Assembly: GCF_019798055.1 (NCBI RefSeq)
Contig: NZ_JAHOPH010000028.1
Span: forward strand, 1 to 49,081
Length of the DNA stretch: 49,081 bases
Origin: Salsipaludibacter albus
GTDB lineage: Bacteria; Actinomycetota; Nitriliruptoria; Nitriliruptorales; Nitriliruptoraceae
Reading direction: 5' to 3'
The translations under genes were made by a program, and so were the position numbers. Under the pieces are notes generated by a model. That model saw only the letters and a list, made by a program, of their open reading frames with translations, had not been told where the DNA came from and ran no database searches. Shown here one piece after another: positions 39,651 through 48,340 of the stretch; the first letter of the stretch is position 1, and each line of letters starts with the position of its first letter.

Positions 39651-40477
39651 CAGCCGTCCCCGAGCACGGCGACGCGGATCTCGTCGGTCCAGCGCGCCTG
39701 TTCCCACAACTCGTCCGACACCTCGGCGCCGATCAGTTCACGAGCGATGATCCGGTAGGCCGCCGTGCCCGGCACCCTGGTCCCCTTTGCCAGCAGGCTG
39801 GTCCCGACCGCCGGTGCCTCGGCGAACCGCACCGACTTGCGGACGGGCGCCCCGAGCAGCGGGAGCTCGTAGCGCGCCAACAGGTCGGCGAGCACCTCCT
39901 TGCTGTGGTTGGTGCGGCCGTCGAACATGGTCGCCACGATCCCGGCGACCCGCAGTGAGCGGTTGGTGAGCCGTCGCACGTCGTCGATCGTCTCGAGCAG
40001 TTGTGCGACGCCGCGGTGTGACAGGGTCTCGCACTGGACCGGGATGATCACGTCGTCGGCAGCAGTCAGGGCATTGATCGTGAGCACGCCCAGCGACGGC
40101 GAGCAGTCGATCAGGACGTCGTCGTAGGAATCCAGCAGGTCGGCCAGCTCCCCGCGCAGCAGGTATTCACGACCGGTGCGCGACAGCAGGGTCACCTCGG
40201 CGCCGGCCAGGTCGATGTTGGCGGGGACGAGGTCGACCTCGTCGTGCTGGAGGATCGTGTCCACCAGGCTCGCCCGCTTGGTGACGACGTCGTTGAGGGT
40301 GGGATCGAGCTCGTCGGGTTCGAAGCCCAGCGAGAAGGTGAGCGACCCCTGCGGGTCGGCGTCCAGCACCAGCACGGCACGACCCAGCTCGGTCAACGCC
40401 GCGGCCAGGGACTGCACCGTCGTGGTCTTGCCGACGCCACCCTTCTGGTTGGCGATGGCACGGACGATGGCGGTCAT
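39650..40477 (-). CDS. parA: ParA/Soj family ATPase
   Basis: A 275-residue ATPase of the ParA/MinD family. The deviant Walker A KGGVGKTT is at residues 12-19. VLVLDADPQGSLT, VLIDCSPSLG (Walker B) and PVQCETLSHRGVAQL are all typical of Soj-type proteins. It would bind DNA non-specifically in its ATP form and help position cargo. No parB or parS-like site is seen next to it, so it may be an orphan ParA rather than the main chromosome-segregation copy. The downstream zinc-ribbon gene overlaps it. AGGA lies before ATG 40477. Confidence 0.85.
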   Translation of the reverse strand: MTAIVRAIANQKGGVGKTTTVQSLAAALTELGRAVLVLDADPQGSLTFSLGFEPDELDPTLNDVVTKRASLVDTILQHDEVDLVPANIDLAGAEVTLLSRTGREYLLRGELADLLDSYDDVLIDCSPSLGVLTINALTAADDVIIPVQCETLSHRGVAQLLETIDDVRRLTNRSLRVAGIVATMFDGRTNHSKEVLADLLARYELPLLGAPVRKSVRFAEAPAVGTSLLAKGTRVPGTAAYRIIARELIGAEVSDELWEQARWTDEIRVAVLGDG

Positions 40478-40582
40478 GGTGGTCCTGGGGGGTCAGCGGG
40501 GCGGCCGGTGGCTGGCACGTTATGGGTTCGGACCGTGGCCAGCCACCTGACGACCACGTCATGTGACGGGGGCCGCACCGGC

Positions 40583-42184
40583 TCAGCGCCGCCGGTTCCC
40601 CAGGAAGCCACGCAGGACCTTGACCCCTCGGCGCACCAGCCCCTTGTGGCCGTGGGGCGTGACCGCGGCCGCGACGTCCTCGACGGTCTTCCAGCCGGAG
40701 GTCGACAGCAGGGGCTCGTCGCGCTCGGCCTCGGGGGCCTCGGGCGTGGGCGCGTCGTCGCGCGATTCGACAGGGGCCTCGGCGGCCGGGGCGTCATCGT
40801 CCTCCGTCGCGGGCACCACCGACTCGGCCATCCGCTCGGCCAGCACCTCACGAGCCGACTCACGGTCCAGTTCCTCGGCGTAGGTGTCGCCGAGGTCGCC
40901 CGAGGCGGCGATCTCGGCGGCCTGCTCGTCGGTGATCGGGTCCATCGTGGACCGCGGCGCGACCATCCGCGTCGCGACCGTGGCGGTCGGGGACCCGTCC
41001 GGGTCGAGCACCGTCACGAGTGCCTCGCCGGTCCCCAGTCCCTGGAGGGTTGCCCGTACGTCGTAGACATCGGTCTCGGGGAAGGTGTCAGCGGTGTCCC
41101 GCAACGCCTTCTTGTCGTTGGGCGTGAACGCTCGCAGGGCGTGTTGGACCCGGTTGCCGAGCTGGGCCAGCACCGACTCGGGCAGGTCGGTGGGGTTCTG
41201 GGTCACGAAGAACACCCCGATGCCCTTGGACCGGATCATCCGCACGGTCATCTCGACTGCGTCCAGCATCGCCGACGAGGCGTCCTTGAACAGCAGGTGG
41301 GCCTCGTCGAAGAAGAAGGCCAGCACCGGCTGGTCGGGGTCGCCCATCTCGGGCGACGTCTCGTACAGCTCGGCGAGCAGCCACATGGTGAAGGTCGAGA
41401 AGATCTTGGGACGGTCCTGCATGTCGGTCAGGTTCATCACCGAGACCACCCCACGCCCGTCACGCGTGCGGACCAGGTCGGCGACGTCGAACGCGGGCTC
41501 GCCGAAGAACTGCTCGGCGCCCTGGGTCTCGAGCTCCATCGCCTTGCGCAACAGGACGTTGAGGGTCGAGGTCGCCATCCCGCCGTAGGACGCCTGGACC
41601 GATCGACCGGCGTCGCTGGTGAGGTACTTGAGCACCTCGACCAGGTCCACGAGGTCCACCAGCGCCAGGCCCTGCTCGTCGGCGAACTTGAACAGCACCT
41701 GCAGGACCGACTCCTGCGTCTCGCTGCAGTCCATGACCTTGGCCAGCAGCAGGGGGCCGAACTCCGACACCGGAACGCGAAGCGGCGAGCCCACCTCGCC
41801 CGAGATCGACAGCACCTCCACCGGGAAGGACTCGGGGGCCCATGGCAGGGCCATCCCGTCCATGCGCTCGTCGATCCTGGGATGGCCGGGAGACGGGATG
41901 GCCAGGCCGGTCAGGTCACCCTTGAGGTCGGCCAGGAAGACCGGCACCCCGGCGGCCGACAGCCCCTCGGCCATGACCTGCAGGGACTTGGTCTTGCCCG
42001 TGCCCGTGGCGCCGGCGATCAGTCCGTGCTTGTTCAGCGACGCCAGGGGCACCTTCACCGCGACGTCGTCGACCGTGTCCTCCAGGTCGGCCGTCAGTGG
42101 TCGCCCGAACACCACCGACGGATCCTCGAACCCGTACGCCTTGCCCAGCACCCCTGCCACGTCGTTGGGTCGGTCGCCTGCCAC
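40583..42184 (-). CDS. HerA-like ATPase of the DUF853 (YjgR) family
   Basis: A 533-residue FtsK/HerA-type ATPase. Walker A AGATGTGKT is near residue 55, and Walker B AFFFDEAHLLF in the middle. The family segments FLADLKGDLTGLA, MQDRPKIFSTFTMWLLAELYE and FFVTQNPTDLPESVLAQLGNRVQHALRAF are split over the core. A 120-residue acidic, alanine-rich C-terminal region ends in a short basic helix. DUF853 proteins are poorly studied; in other systems HerA works with NurA on DNA ends. GAGAGG seven bases before GTG 42184 sets the start. It lies between FHA-LuxR and ParA genes in one direction. Confidence 0.88.
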   Translation of the reverse strand: MAGDRPNDVAGVLGKAYGFEDPSVVFGRPLTADLEDTVDDVAVKVPLASLNKHGLIAGATGTGKTKSLQVMAEGLSAAGVPVFLADLKGDLTGLAIPSPGHPRIDERMDGMALPWAPESFPVEVLSISGEVGSPLRVPVSEFGPLLLAKVMDCSETQESVLQVLFKFADEQGLALVDLVDLVEVLKYLTSDAGRSVQASYGGMATSTLNVLLRKAMELETQGAEQFFGEPAFDVADLVRTRDGRGVVSVMNLTDMQDRPKIFSTFTMWLLAELYETSPEMGDPDQPVLAFFFDEAHLLFKDASSAMLDAVEMTVRMIRSKGIGVFFVTQNPTDLPESVLAQLGNRVQHALRAFTPNDKKALRDTADTFPETDVYDVRATLQGLGTGEALVTVLDPDGSPTATVATRMVAPRSTMDPITDEQAAEIAASGDLGDTYAEELDRESAREVLAERMAESVVPATEDDDAPAAEAPVESRDDAPTPEAPEAERDEPLLSTSGWKTVEDVAAAVTPHGHKGLVRRGVKVLRGFLGNRRR

Positions 42185-42222
42185 CCGGTCGCCTCTCGTC
42201 GCCGTGATCGGGGTGGGCGGGC

Positions 42223-42810
42223 CTACAGGAGGCCGAGCTTCGCGGCCTCGGCGACGGCACCGGCACGGTTGCGGACGCCCAGCTTGTCGTACAGCTCCTG
42301 GGCGTAGGCCTTCACGGTCCGCTCGGTGACGCCGAGTTGGTCGCCGATCTCGGCGTTGGTCATGCCCTCGGCCATCAGCTCGAGCACCTGCTGCTGGCGT
42401 GGGGACAGGTGCGGACCGGTCTCGACCTTGGGCACCTCGAGCACCTCGGTCGTCTCCTCGCCCTTGGACGCAGCAGCCGGGTCCTCGAAGACGCCGACGA
42501 TCGGTCCGAACCCGACCTTGTCGCCGTGGTCGAGCACGGTGGGGCCGGAGATCTCCTCGTCGTTGACCGACGTGCCACCCGAGGATCCGAGGTCGGTGAT
42601 GATCACCGCACCCGCCTCCTTGCGCACGGTGGCGTGGACCCGGGAGATGCGCGGGTCGCTGATGACGTAGGCGTTGTCGGTCCGACGACCCAGCGTCGCC
42701 TCGTCCTGGTCCAGTCGGATCACCGTCCCCGCGAGCGGGCCGTCGCTGAAGTGGATCGTCGGTACGGGCACGATCTTGCTGGCCTTGCGCACCTCGGGCG
42801 TGTCGGACAC
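42223..42810 (-). CDS. FHA domain protein with LuxR-type helix-turn-helix
   Basis: A 195-residue protein. An FHA domain spans residues 20-105, with TLGRRTDNAYVISDPRISRVHATV carrying the conserved Arg and Ser/His positions split across two strands. A LuxR C-terminal DNA-binding domain follows at 130-195 (LSPRQQQVLELMAEGMTNAEI, then VTERTVKAY). FHA domains bind phosphothreonine, so DNA binding may be governed by a Ser/Thr kinase rather than by an aspartate receiver. GTG 42810 has GAGGAG six bases upstream. The HerA-like gene follows after 38 bases, so this protein may control the group downstream. Confidence 0.85.
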   Translation of the reverse strand: MSDTPEVRKASKIVPVPTIHFSDGPLAGTVIRLDQDEATLGRRTDNAYVISDPRISRVHATVRKEAGAVIITDLGSSGGTSVNDEEISGPTVLDHGDKVGFGPIVGVFEDPAAASKGEETTEVLEVPKVETGPHLSPRQQQVLELMAEGMTNAEIGDQLGVTERTVKAYAQELYDKLGVRNRAGAVAEAAKLGLL

Positions 42811-42992
42811 GGGCAACTCCTCGTTGCGAGTCGGGTCCACCGTGGACCCAGCACGTCGGCGACAACCCTACCGCTTGCCGGATCCCCGTCGGGACGGTTG
42901 GGCAGGGGGAGATCGGCCGGCATTTCGACCCGTCCTCGGGGAGCTGGACGCCCGGCATTCCTATGCTGGTGTGCGACGACGGAGGTGCGACC

Positions 42993-45182
42993 ATGATCGG
43001 CGGCGGCCCGGTCGACGTGGCCTCCTGGATCGCGCACGCGGGGGCGGCGGCCGCGCTGCGGGTCGTCACGCTCACCGGTGTCGCCATGCTCGTGGCCACG
43101 GGTGGGGCCCAGGCCCAGCCCGCCGACTCGTCGGAGTCCACGGCTGCCCCTTCCCCGTCCCCGTCCTCCTCCCCCGACGCGTCCGGGTCCCCCGGGCAGG
43201 AGCCACGGACGATCCGCATGGCCCGCGCGACGTGGGACACGGGGTGGTTCCAGGCCGAGGTCCACCGCCAGTTGTTGATGGAGCTGGGGTACCTGGTCGA
43301 GGGCCCGCGGACGATGTCCAACGAGGAGTTCTTCACCGCCGTCGCGTCCGGAGACGTCGACCTGTGGGCCAACGGGTGGTTCCCCCTGCACCAGCCCCTG
43401 CTCACCGACGGGGCGACGCCCGTCGGGGTCCAGGTCGAGTCCGGCGCCCTGCAGGGGTACTTCGTGGACCTCGCGACCGCCGTCGAGCACGACATCACCG
43501 AGCTGGCCGACCTGGCCGACCCCGAGGTCGCCGCGCTGTTCGACGACGACGGCAACGGACGTGCCGACCTGGTCGGCTGCAACCTCGCCTGGGCGTGCGG
43601 ACCGGTGGTCGACCACCACCTCGCCGTGTTCGGGCTGGCCGACACCGTCGAGCAGGTCCAGGCCGACTACTCGCCGCTGATGCTGGACGCCGTGGACCGG
43701 GTCGCCGCCGGCGAGCCGGTGCTGTACTACACCTTCACGCCCAACTGGACCGTGGGCGAGCTGGTGCCGGGGCGCGACGTGCGTTGGCTGCAGACCCCCG
43801 GCGCCAGCCTGCCGGACCAACCGGACCTGCCCGACGACGTCACGAGGGTGGCCGGCCTGGCGGGCTGCCCCGACGACCCGTGCCAGACCGGCTGGCCGCC
43901 CAACGACATCCGGGCCGTGGCCAACGAGGGGTTCCTCGACGACAACCCGCCGGTGCGCAGGCTGCTCGAACAGGTCACGATCCCGCTGGACGACATCCTC
44001 GACCAGAACGCCCGGATGATCGAGGGCGAGGGCAGCCCGGCCGACATCCGGGCGGCGGCCACGTCGTGGATCCGCGACAACCGGTCCACGGTCGACGACT
44101 GGGTGTCGGCTGCCGACCCGGACGCCGTGCCCGTCACGGAGGAGCAGGCTGCCGGCACGGAACGCGGCGAGCTCCTGCGCGTCTCGGTGCGCACCCTCGA
44201 GCCGTTCGTGCTCTACGAGAACCGGGTCTACACCGGCTACTCGGTCGAGCTCGCGGAGCAGCTCGCCAGCCGGATGGGGCGCGAGGTCGAGATCCTGGCG
44301 GTCAACTCGATCGCCAAGCAGCTGGACGACCTCGACCGTGAGGCCGCCGACATCGCCCTGGCGGGCCTGAGCATCACCGCCGAGCGCGAGCTCGACAACG
44401 ACTTCTCGCTGCCGGTGTTCCAGTCGGGACTGACGATCCTCGTCCCCACGGCCAGCCAGACGGGGTTCCTCGGTCGTGCAGGCACGATCGCGCGGTCGAT
44501 CCTGCGCCCGACCCTCCTGTGGTGGATCCTGGGCTTCGGACTGGTGCTGTTGATGGCGGCCCACCTGATCTGGTGGTTCGAGCGTCGGGACAACCCGGAC
44601 TTCCCCGAGACCTACCGCCGTGGCATCTGGGACTCGTTCTGGTGGTCGGCCGTGACCATCACGACGGTCGGCTACGGCGACAAGGCACCGACTGGCAACG
44701 CCGGTCGTTCCTTCGCCCTGCTGTGGATGATCGCCGGCTACTTCGTGTTCGCGTCGTTCACGGCCTCGATCACCTCGACGCTGGCGATCAGCGAGCTGCG
44801 TGGCACGATCGCCGGGCCGTCGGACCTGCCGGGACACACGGTGGCCACGGTCGCCGACACCGAGGCCGAGCGCTGGCTGATCCAGGAGGGCGTCGGGCCG
44901 GTCCCCCATCCGGACATCGACGCCGCGTACGCGGCGCTGGACAGCGGGGACGCCGACGCCGTGGTGTTCGACGCCCCCGTGCTGCAGTACCACGCGGCCC
45001 GCGAGGGAGCGGGCCGGGTGCGCACCGTCGGCCCGGTGTTCGACGAGGTGCGCTACGGCGTCGCGTTGCGCAACGGCGACAACGAGTTGCGCGAGCAGGT
45101 CAACCTCGCACTGCTCGACATGATCGAGAGCGGGGCCTACGAGCAGCTGCGGGAGCGGTGGTTCGGCGCGTTCGACGACTAG
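42993..45182 (+). CDS. Glycine-betaine-binding domain fused to a GluR0-like ligand-gated K+ channel
   Basis: A 729-residue exported/membrane protein. Order: signal or anchor helix (15-48); serine/proline linker; ProX/OpuAC-type binding domain (about 74-375) with RATWDTGW, DLWANGW and TPNWTVGELVPG; family-3 amino-acid-binding lobe 1 (392-490); TM1 (about 505-530); pore helix and selectivity filter TTVGYGD (557-563); TM2 (about 570-595); lobe 2 (602-727). The split lobes around a two-helix K+ pore define prokaryotic glutamate receptors such as GluR0. Ligand residues look intact: Arg465 in ITAERE and Asp660 in VVFDAP. GGAGG seven bases before ATG 42993 fixes the start; a TATGCT box lies at 42962. 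The extra domain closely resembles the neighbouring lipoprotein. Confidence 0.9.
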   Translation: MIGGGPVDVASWIAHAGAAAALRVVTLTGVAMLVATGGAQAQPADSSESTAAPSPSPSSSPDASGSPGQEPRTIRMARATWDTGWFQAEVHRQLLMELGYLVEGPRTMSNEEFFTAVASGDVDLWANGWFPLHQPLLTDGATPVGVQVESGALQGYFVDLATAVEHDITELADLADPEVAALFDDDGNGRADLVGCNLAWACGPVVDHHLAVFGLADTVEQVQADYSPLMLDAVDRVAAGEPVLYYTFTPNWTVGELVPGRDVRWLQTPGASLPDQPDLPDDVTRVAGLAGCPDDPCQTGWPPNDIRAVANEGFLDDNPPVRRLLEQVTIPLDDILDQNARMIEGEGSPADIRAAATSWIRDNRSTVDDWVSAADPDAVPVTEEQAAGTERGELLRVSVRTLEPFVLYENRVYTGYSVELAEQLASRMGREVEILAVNSIAKQLDDLDREAADIALAGLSITAERELDNDFSLPVFQSGLTILVPTASQTGFLGRAGTIARSILRPTLLWWILGFGLVLLMAAHLIWWFERRDNPDFPETYRRGIWDSFWWSAVTITTVGYGDKAPTGNAGRSFALLWMIAGYFVFASFTASITSTLAISELRGTIAGPSDLPGHTVATVADTEAERWLIQEGVGPVPHPDIDAAYAALDSGDADAVVFDAPVLQYHAAREGAGRVRTVGPVFDEVRYGVALRNGDNELREQVNLALLDMIESGAYEQLRERWFGAFDD

Positions 45183-46270
45183 CTCCGGGCGGCCTCGAGC
45201 CAGCTGTCCACGGCGTCACGGTTGTCGCTGATCCAGGTCTCGGCCGCCGCCTCGAGGTCCTCGGTCGTGTACTCGGCTGCCTGGTACATCTCGTCGTTCT
45301 GTGCTGCGATGTCGTCCAACGGGATCTGGACCTCCTCCAGCAGGGCACGCACGTCGGGGTGCTCGTCCAGGAAGTCGGTGTTGGCCGCGACCTGGATGTC
45401 GTTGATCTGCCAGCCGAGGTCGCACGGGTCGGCGTCGCCGGCACAGCCCTCCAGGCCCTCGACCTCGGTCTGGTCGACGTCGGGCAGGGACGGGGACTCC
45501 AGCCACACGACGTCCTCGCCCGGCACCAGCTCGGCGACCGTCCAGTTGGGCGTCCAGGTGTAGAACAGCGTGGGCTCGCCGGCCTCGACGTCGGCGATGG
45601 CCTGCTCGAACAGGTCGGGGTAGTCCCCCACGACCTGTTCCACGTTGGCGCCCCAGTCCAGCTGCTCGAGGTGTTCGCTGATGGTGAGGTTGCAGCCCCA
45701 GCCGTCGTTGCAGCCGAGCAGGTCGGCCAGGCCGTCGCCGTCGTCGTCGAAGGTCTCGGCCACGGACGCGTCGGCGAGGTCCGACATCGACGTCAGGCCC
45801 AGCTCGTCGGCCGTCGCGGCGTCGACCAGGTAGCCCTGGCGGGCGCCGTCGGCGACCTGCTGGCCGACGAAGGTGATCGCCGTGTCGTAGGTCGCTCCGG
45901 TGAACAACTCGCCCTCGAGGTAGGGCTCGTGCAACGGCGACCAGCCGTTGGCCCACAGGTCGAACTCGCCACGCGCCAGCGCCGGGTAGAAGCCGTTGGC
46001 GTCTCGCGTGGCGTCCGCGGGATCGGACACCTCGTAGCCCAGCTCGCCCAGCAGCTGGCGGTACACCTCGGCCTGGAACCAGCCGGTGTCCCACGTGGCC
46101 CGGGCCATGGTGACGGCCTCGCCGCCACCACCGTCGCCGCCGGCCGGACCCCCGTCACCGCCGGTCGCGGTGGGATCCGAGCAGGCCGCCAGCGCCAGGG
46201 CCAGCACGACCAGCACGATGGCCGGGACGCGGTTCACCGGCCGAGAGGCCGCGCGGTCGTTGCGGGTCAT
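45179..46270 (-). CDS. Glycine betaine/choline-type substrate-binding lipoprotein (ProX/OpuAC)
   Basis: A 363-residue lipoprotein. The signal peptide ends in LALAAC with Cys30 lipidated, followed by a glycine-rich spacer. The type-II binding fold carries tryptophans typical of quaternary-ammonium cages: WDTGWFQAEV, DLWANGWSPLH and TPNWTVAEL. Cysteines in GCNDGWGC and GCAGDADPC probably form disulfides. It starts within the stop of the BCCT carrier gene (ATGA), so it is co-translated with it. No ABC permease or ATPase is adjacent. Its stop codon lies in a CTAG shared with the convergent channel gene. It is the evident relative of the channel's N-terminal domain. Confidence 0.88.
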   Translation of the reverse strand: MTRNDRAASRPVNRVPAIVLVVLALALAACSDPTATGGDGGPAGGDGGGGEAVTMARATWDTGWFQAEVYRQLLGELGYEVSDPADATRDANGFYPALARGEFDLWANGWSPLHEPYLEGELFTGATYDTAITFVGQQVADGARQGYLVDAATADELGLTSMSDLADASVAETFDDDGDGLADLLGCNDGWGCNLTISEHLEQLDWGANVEQVVGDYPDLFEQAIADVEAGEPTLFYTWTPNWTVAELVPGEDVVWLESPSLPDVDQTEVEGLEGCAGDADPCDLGWQINDIQVAANTDFLDEHPDVRALLEEVQIPLDDIAAQNDEMYQAAEYTTEDLEAAAETWISDNRDAVDSWLEAARS

Positions 46271-48063
46271 GACGACCCCCCTTCCTGTGGTGCGACCGCC
46301 TCGCCACGGCGCCGCCGTCCCGCCCCGATGCGTTCGAGCAGGGTGCCGTGCTGGGCCCGGAACTCGGCTGCGTCGTAGTGGCCCTCCAGCAGGTCCAGCT
46401 CCTCGTGGAAGGCCGTGCGCAGACTCCAGATCATCACCAGCAGGACGATCGCGAAGGGCAGTCCGGTGGCCACGGCCGCCGTCTGCAGGGCCGACAGCCC
46501 ACCACCGATCAGCAGCACGGCGGCGATCGTGCCCTCCATGACCGCCCAGAAGATGCGTTGCGGCTTGGGCGAGTCGAGCTTGCCACCCGAGGTGAGGTGG
46601 TCGACCACCAGGGACCCGGAGTCCGACGAGGTCACGAAGAACCCGACGACCAGGATCACCGCGAAGATCGAGGTGATCGTCGACAGCGGGAGTGCCTGGA
46701 ACATGTCGAACATCGCGGTCGCGACGTCCTCGTTGACCGCGGTGGCGACGTCACGGGCCCCGGTCAGCTGGAGGTTGAGGGCGGTGCCACCGAAGATCGC
46801 CATCCAGAAGAACGACAGGAGCGAGGGCACGATCATCACGCCCAGGATGAGCTCGCGGACCGAGCGGCCTTTGGAGACGCGGGCGATGAACATCCCCACG
46901 AACGGGGACCACGAGATCCACCACCCCCAGTAGAAGACCGTCCACGACCCCTGCCAGTCCGTCCCGCTGAAGGCCTCGTTGTAGAACGACAACTCGGGCA
47001 GGACGAACACGTAGGTGCCCAACGACTCGACGAACACCGACAGCAGGAACAGGGTCGGGCCGACGATGATCATGAACAGCAGGAAGGCCCCGGCCAGCCC
47101 CATGTTGAGCTGGCTGAGCCGTTTCACGCCGCCGTCGAGTCCGGCGACGACCGACATCGTGGCCATCCCGGTGATGATCGCGATCAACAGGACCTGGAAC
47201 GGGGTGCCGGAGGGCCAGCCGAACAGGTAGTTCAGCCCGGCCGCCGCCTGCCCCACGCCGAAGCCCAGCGATGTCGCCAACCCGAACAGGGTCGCCAGCA
47301 CGGTCAGGACGTCGATCAGGTTGCCCCAGTTGCCGTAGATCTTCTTTCCCAGCAAGGGGTAGAACACCGACCGGAAGGTCAGCGGCAGGCCACGGTTGTA
47401 GGCGAAGAAGGCCAGCGCCAGGCTGACCAGGGCATAGATCCCCCACGGGTGGATGCCCCAGTGGAAGTAGGTCGTCGCCAGGGCGGCGCTGGCGGCCTGC
47501 CCGGTGTTGGGATCCACGTTGAACAGTGGCGGTGGAGCCGACAGGTGGAAGATCGGCTCGGCCACCGACCAGAACATCAGGCCGATTCCCATCCCGGCCG
47601 ACAGCAGCATGGCGTACCAGGCGACGTTGGTGAACTCCGGCTTGGCCTCCGGGCCACCGATGCGGATCTTGCCGTAGCGACTGAAGGCGAAGAACAGGCA
47701 GGCCAGCACGAAGATGTTGGCGGACAGGATGTAGAACCAGCCGAAGCTGTCGTTGACGAACGCCAGGATGGACTCGAACACCGCCGACGCCTGCTCCTGG
47801 AAGATCAGGGTGTAGGCGATGAAGACGACCAGGAAGCCAGCAGCCCAGAAGGTGACCTGCGGGTGCAGGTCGAACCCGTACTTCTCGATGTTGGTGTCGC
47901 CGGGCTCCCGGTCGGCGACCTCCGGGTAGAAGTCCACGTCGGGGTCGATCTGCAGGCCCTCGAACCGCCGCCGGTTGTACACGGCGTGGCGACGCTCCTC
48001 GTGCTCCTCGTGCTCGTACTCCTCGTAGGCCTGTTCCACCTCGGTCAGGTCGCGCTTGGCCAT
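46267..48063 (-). CDS. BCCT family betaine/choline carrier
   Basis: A 598-residue secondary transporter with twelve predicted helices. The sodium-site helix reads AGMGIGLMFWSVAEPIFH, and the substrate helix 8 YWGWWISWSPFVGMFIARVSKG with its aromatic box is almost that of BetP, each split here by short loops. The GMGIG pattern points to sodium coupling. A 65-residue acidic N-terminal tail (EVEQAYEEYEHEEHEE) and a basic C-terminal tail recall BetP, where the tails sense osmotic stress. GGGAGGG eight bases before ATG 48063 sets the start. The downstream ProX-like lipoprotein overlaps its stop, an unusual pairing for a carrier that needs no binding protein. Confidence 0.92.
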   Translation of the reverse strand: MAKRDLTEVEQAYEEYEHEEHEERRHAVYNRRRFEGLQIDPDVDFYPEVADREPGDTNIEKYGFDLHPQVTFWAAGFLVVFIAYTLIFQEQASAVFESILAFVNDSFGWFYILSANIFVLACLFFAFSRYGKIRIGGPEAKPEFTNVAWYAMLLSAGMGIGLMFWSVAEPIFHLSAPPPLFNVDPNTGQAASAALATTYFHWGIHPWGIYALVSLALAFFAYNRGLPLTFRSVFYPLLGKKIYGNWGNLIDVLTVLATLFGLATSLGFGVGQAAAGLNYLFGWPSGTPFQVLLIAIITGMATMSVVAGLDGGVKRLSQLNMGLAGAFLLFMIIVGPTLFLLSVFVESLGTYVFVLPELSFYNEAFSGTDWQGSWTVFYWGWWISWSPFVGMFIARVSKGRSVRELILGVMIVPSLLSFFWMAIFGGTALNLQLTGARDVATAVNEDVATAMFDMFQALPLSTITSIFAVILVVGFFVTSSDSGSLVVDHLTSGGKLDSPKPQRIFWAVMEGTIAAVLLIGGGLSALQTAAVATGLPFAIVLLVMIWSLRTAFHEELDLLEGHYDAAEFRAQHGTLLERIGAGRRRRGEAVAPQEGGSS

Positions 48064-48279
48064 TCCGGTGCCCTCCCGATGTCGGCTCCGATGCCGGCCG
48101 GGGAAAGGTCCCGTGGGCTCGCGGTCGCGGGAGGCTGTCTGGGTGGTCCCCCGAACGGGGGCGGCCTCGCAAAGGTGGGGGGGCGCGCCGCAGGTGCTCC
48201 GGAGCGTGGCCCGTCCGACCCTAGCAAGGCATCCCCTCGGAGATGCGGCGAGCGCGCAACCGTTGCACAGGCTGCAACT

Positions 48280-48338
48280 CTTCGGGGTGAGCGGGCCCCT
48301 GGCCGCAGCGCAGGCAGGCTGGCGCGCGCTCCCCGAAG
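48280..48338 (-). terminator. Hairpin after the PHP gene
   Basis: CTTCGGGG-x-GAGCG (from 48280) and CGCGCTCCCCGAAG (to 48338) can pair directly after the leftward stop at 48341. A smaller hairpin GTTGC/GCAAC lies at 48262-48278. The remaining gap to the carrier start at 48063 holds a TAGGGT box (leftward, about 48225-48219), a likely -10 for the carrier gene. Confidence 0.45.
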
Positions 48339-48340
48339 AC

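Noticed and set aside
39650-40477. Main chromosome partition locus or origin region
   Set aside because: No parB, parS-like 16-base palindromes, dnaA boxes or rnpA/gid genes are nearby, so the ParA-like gene is treated as an orphan.
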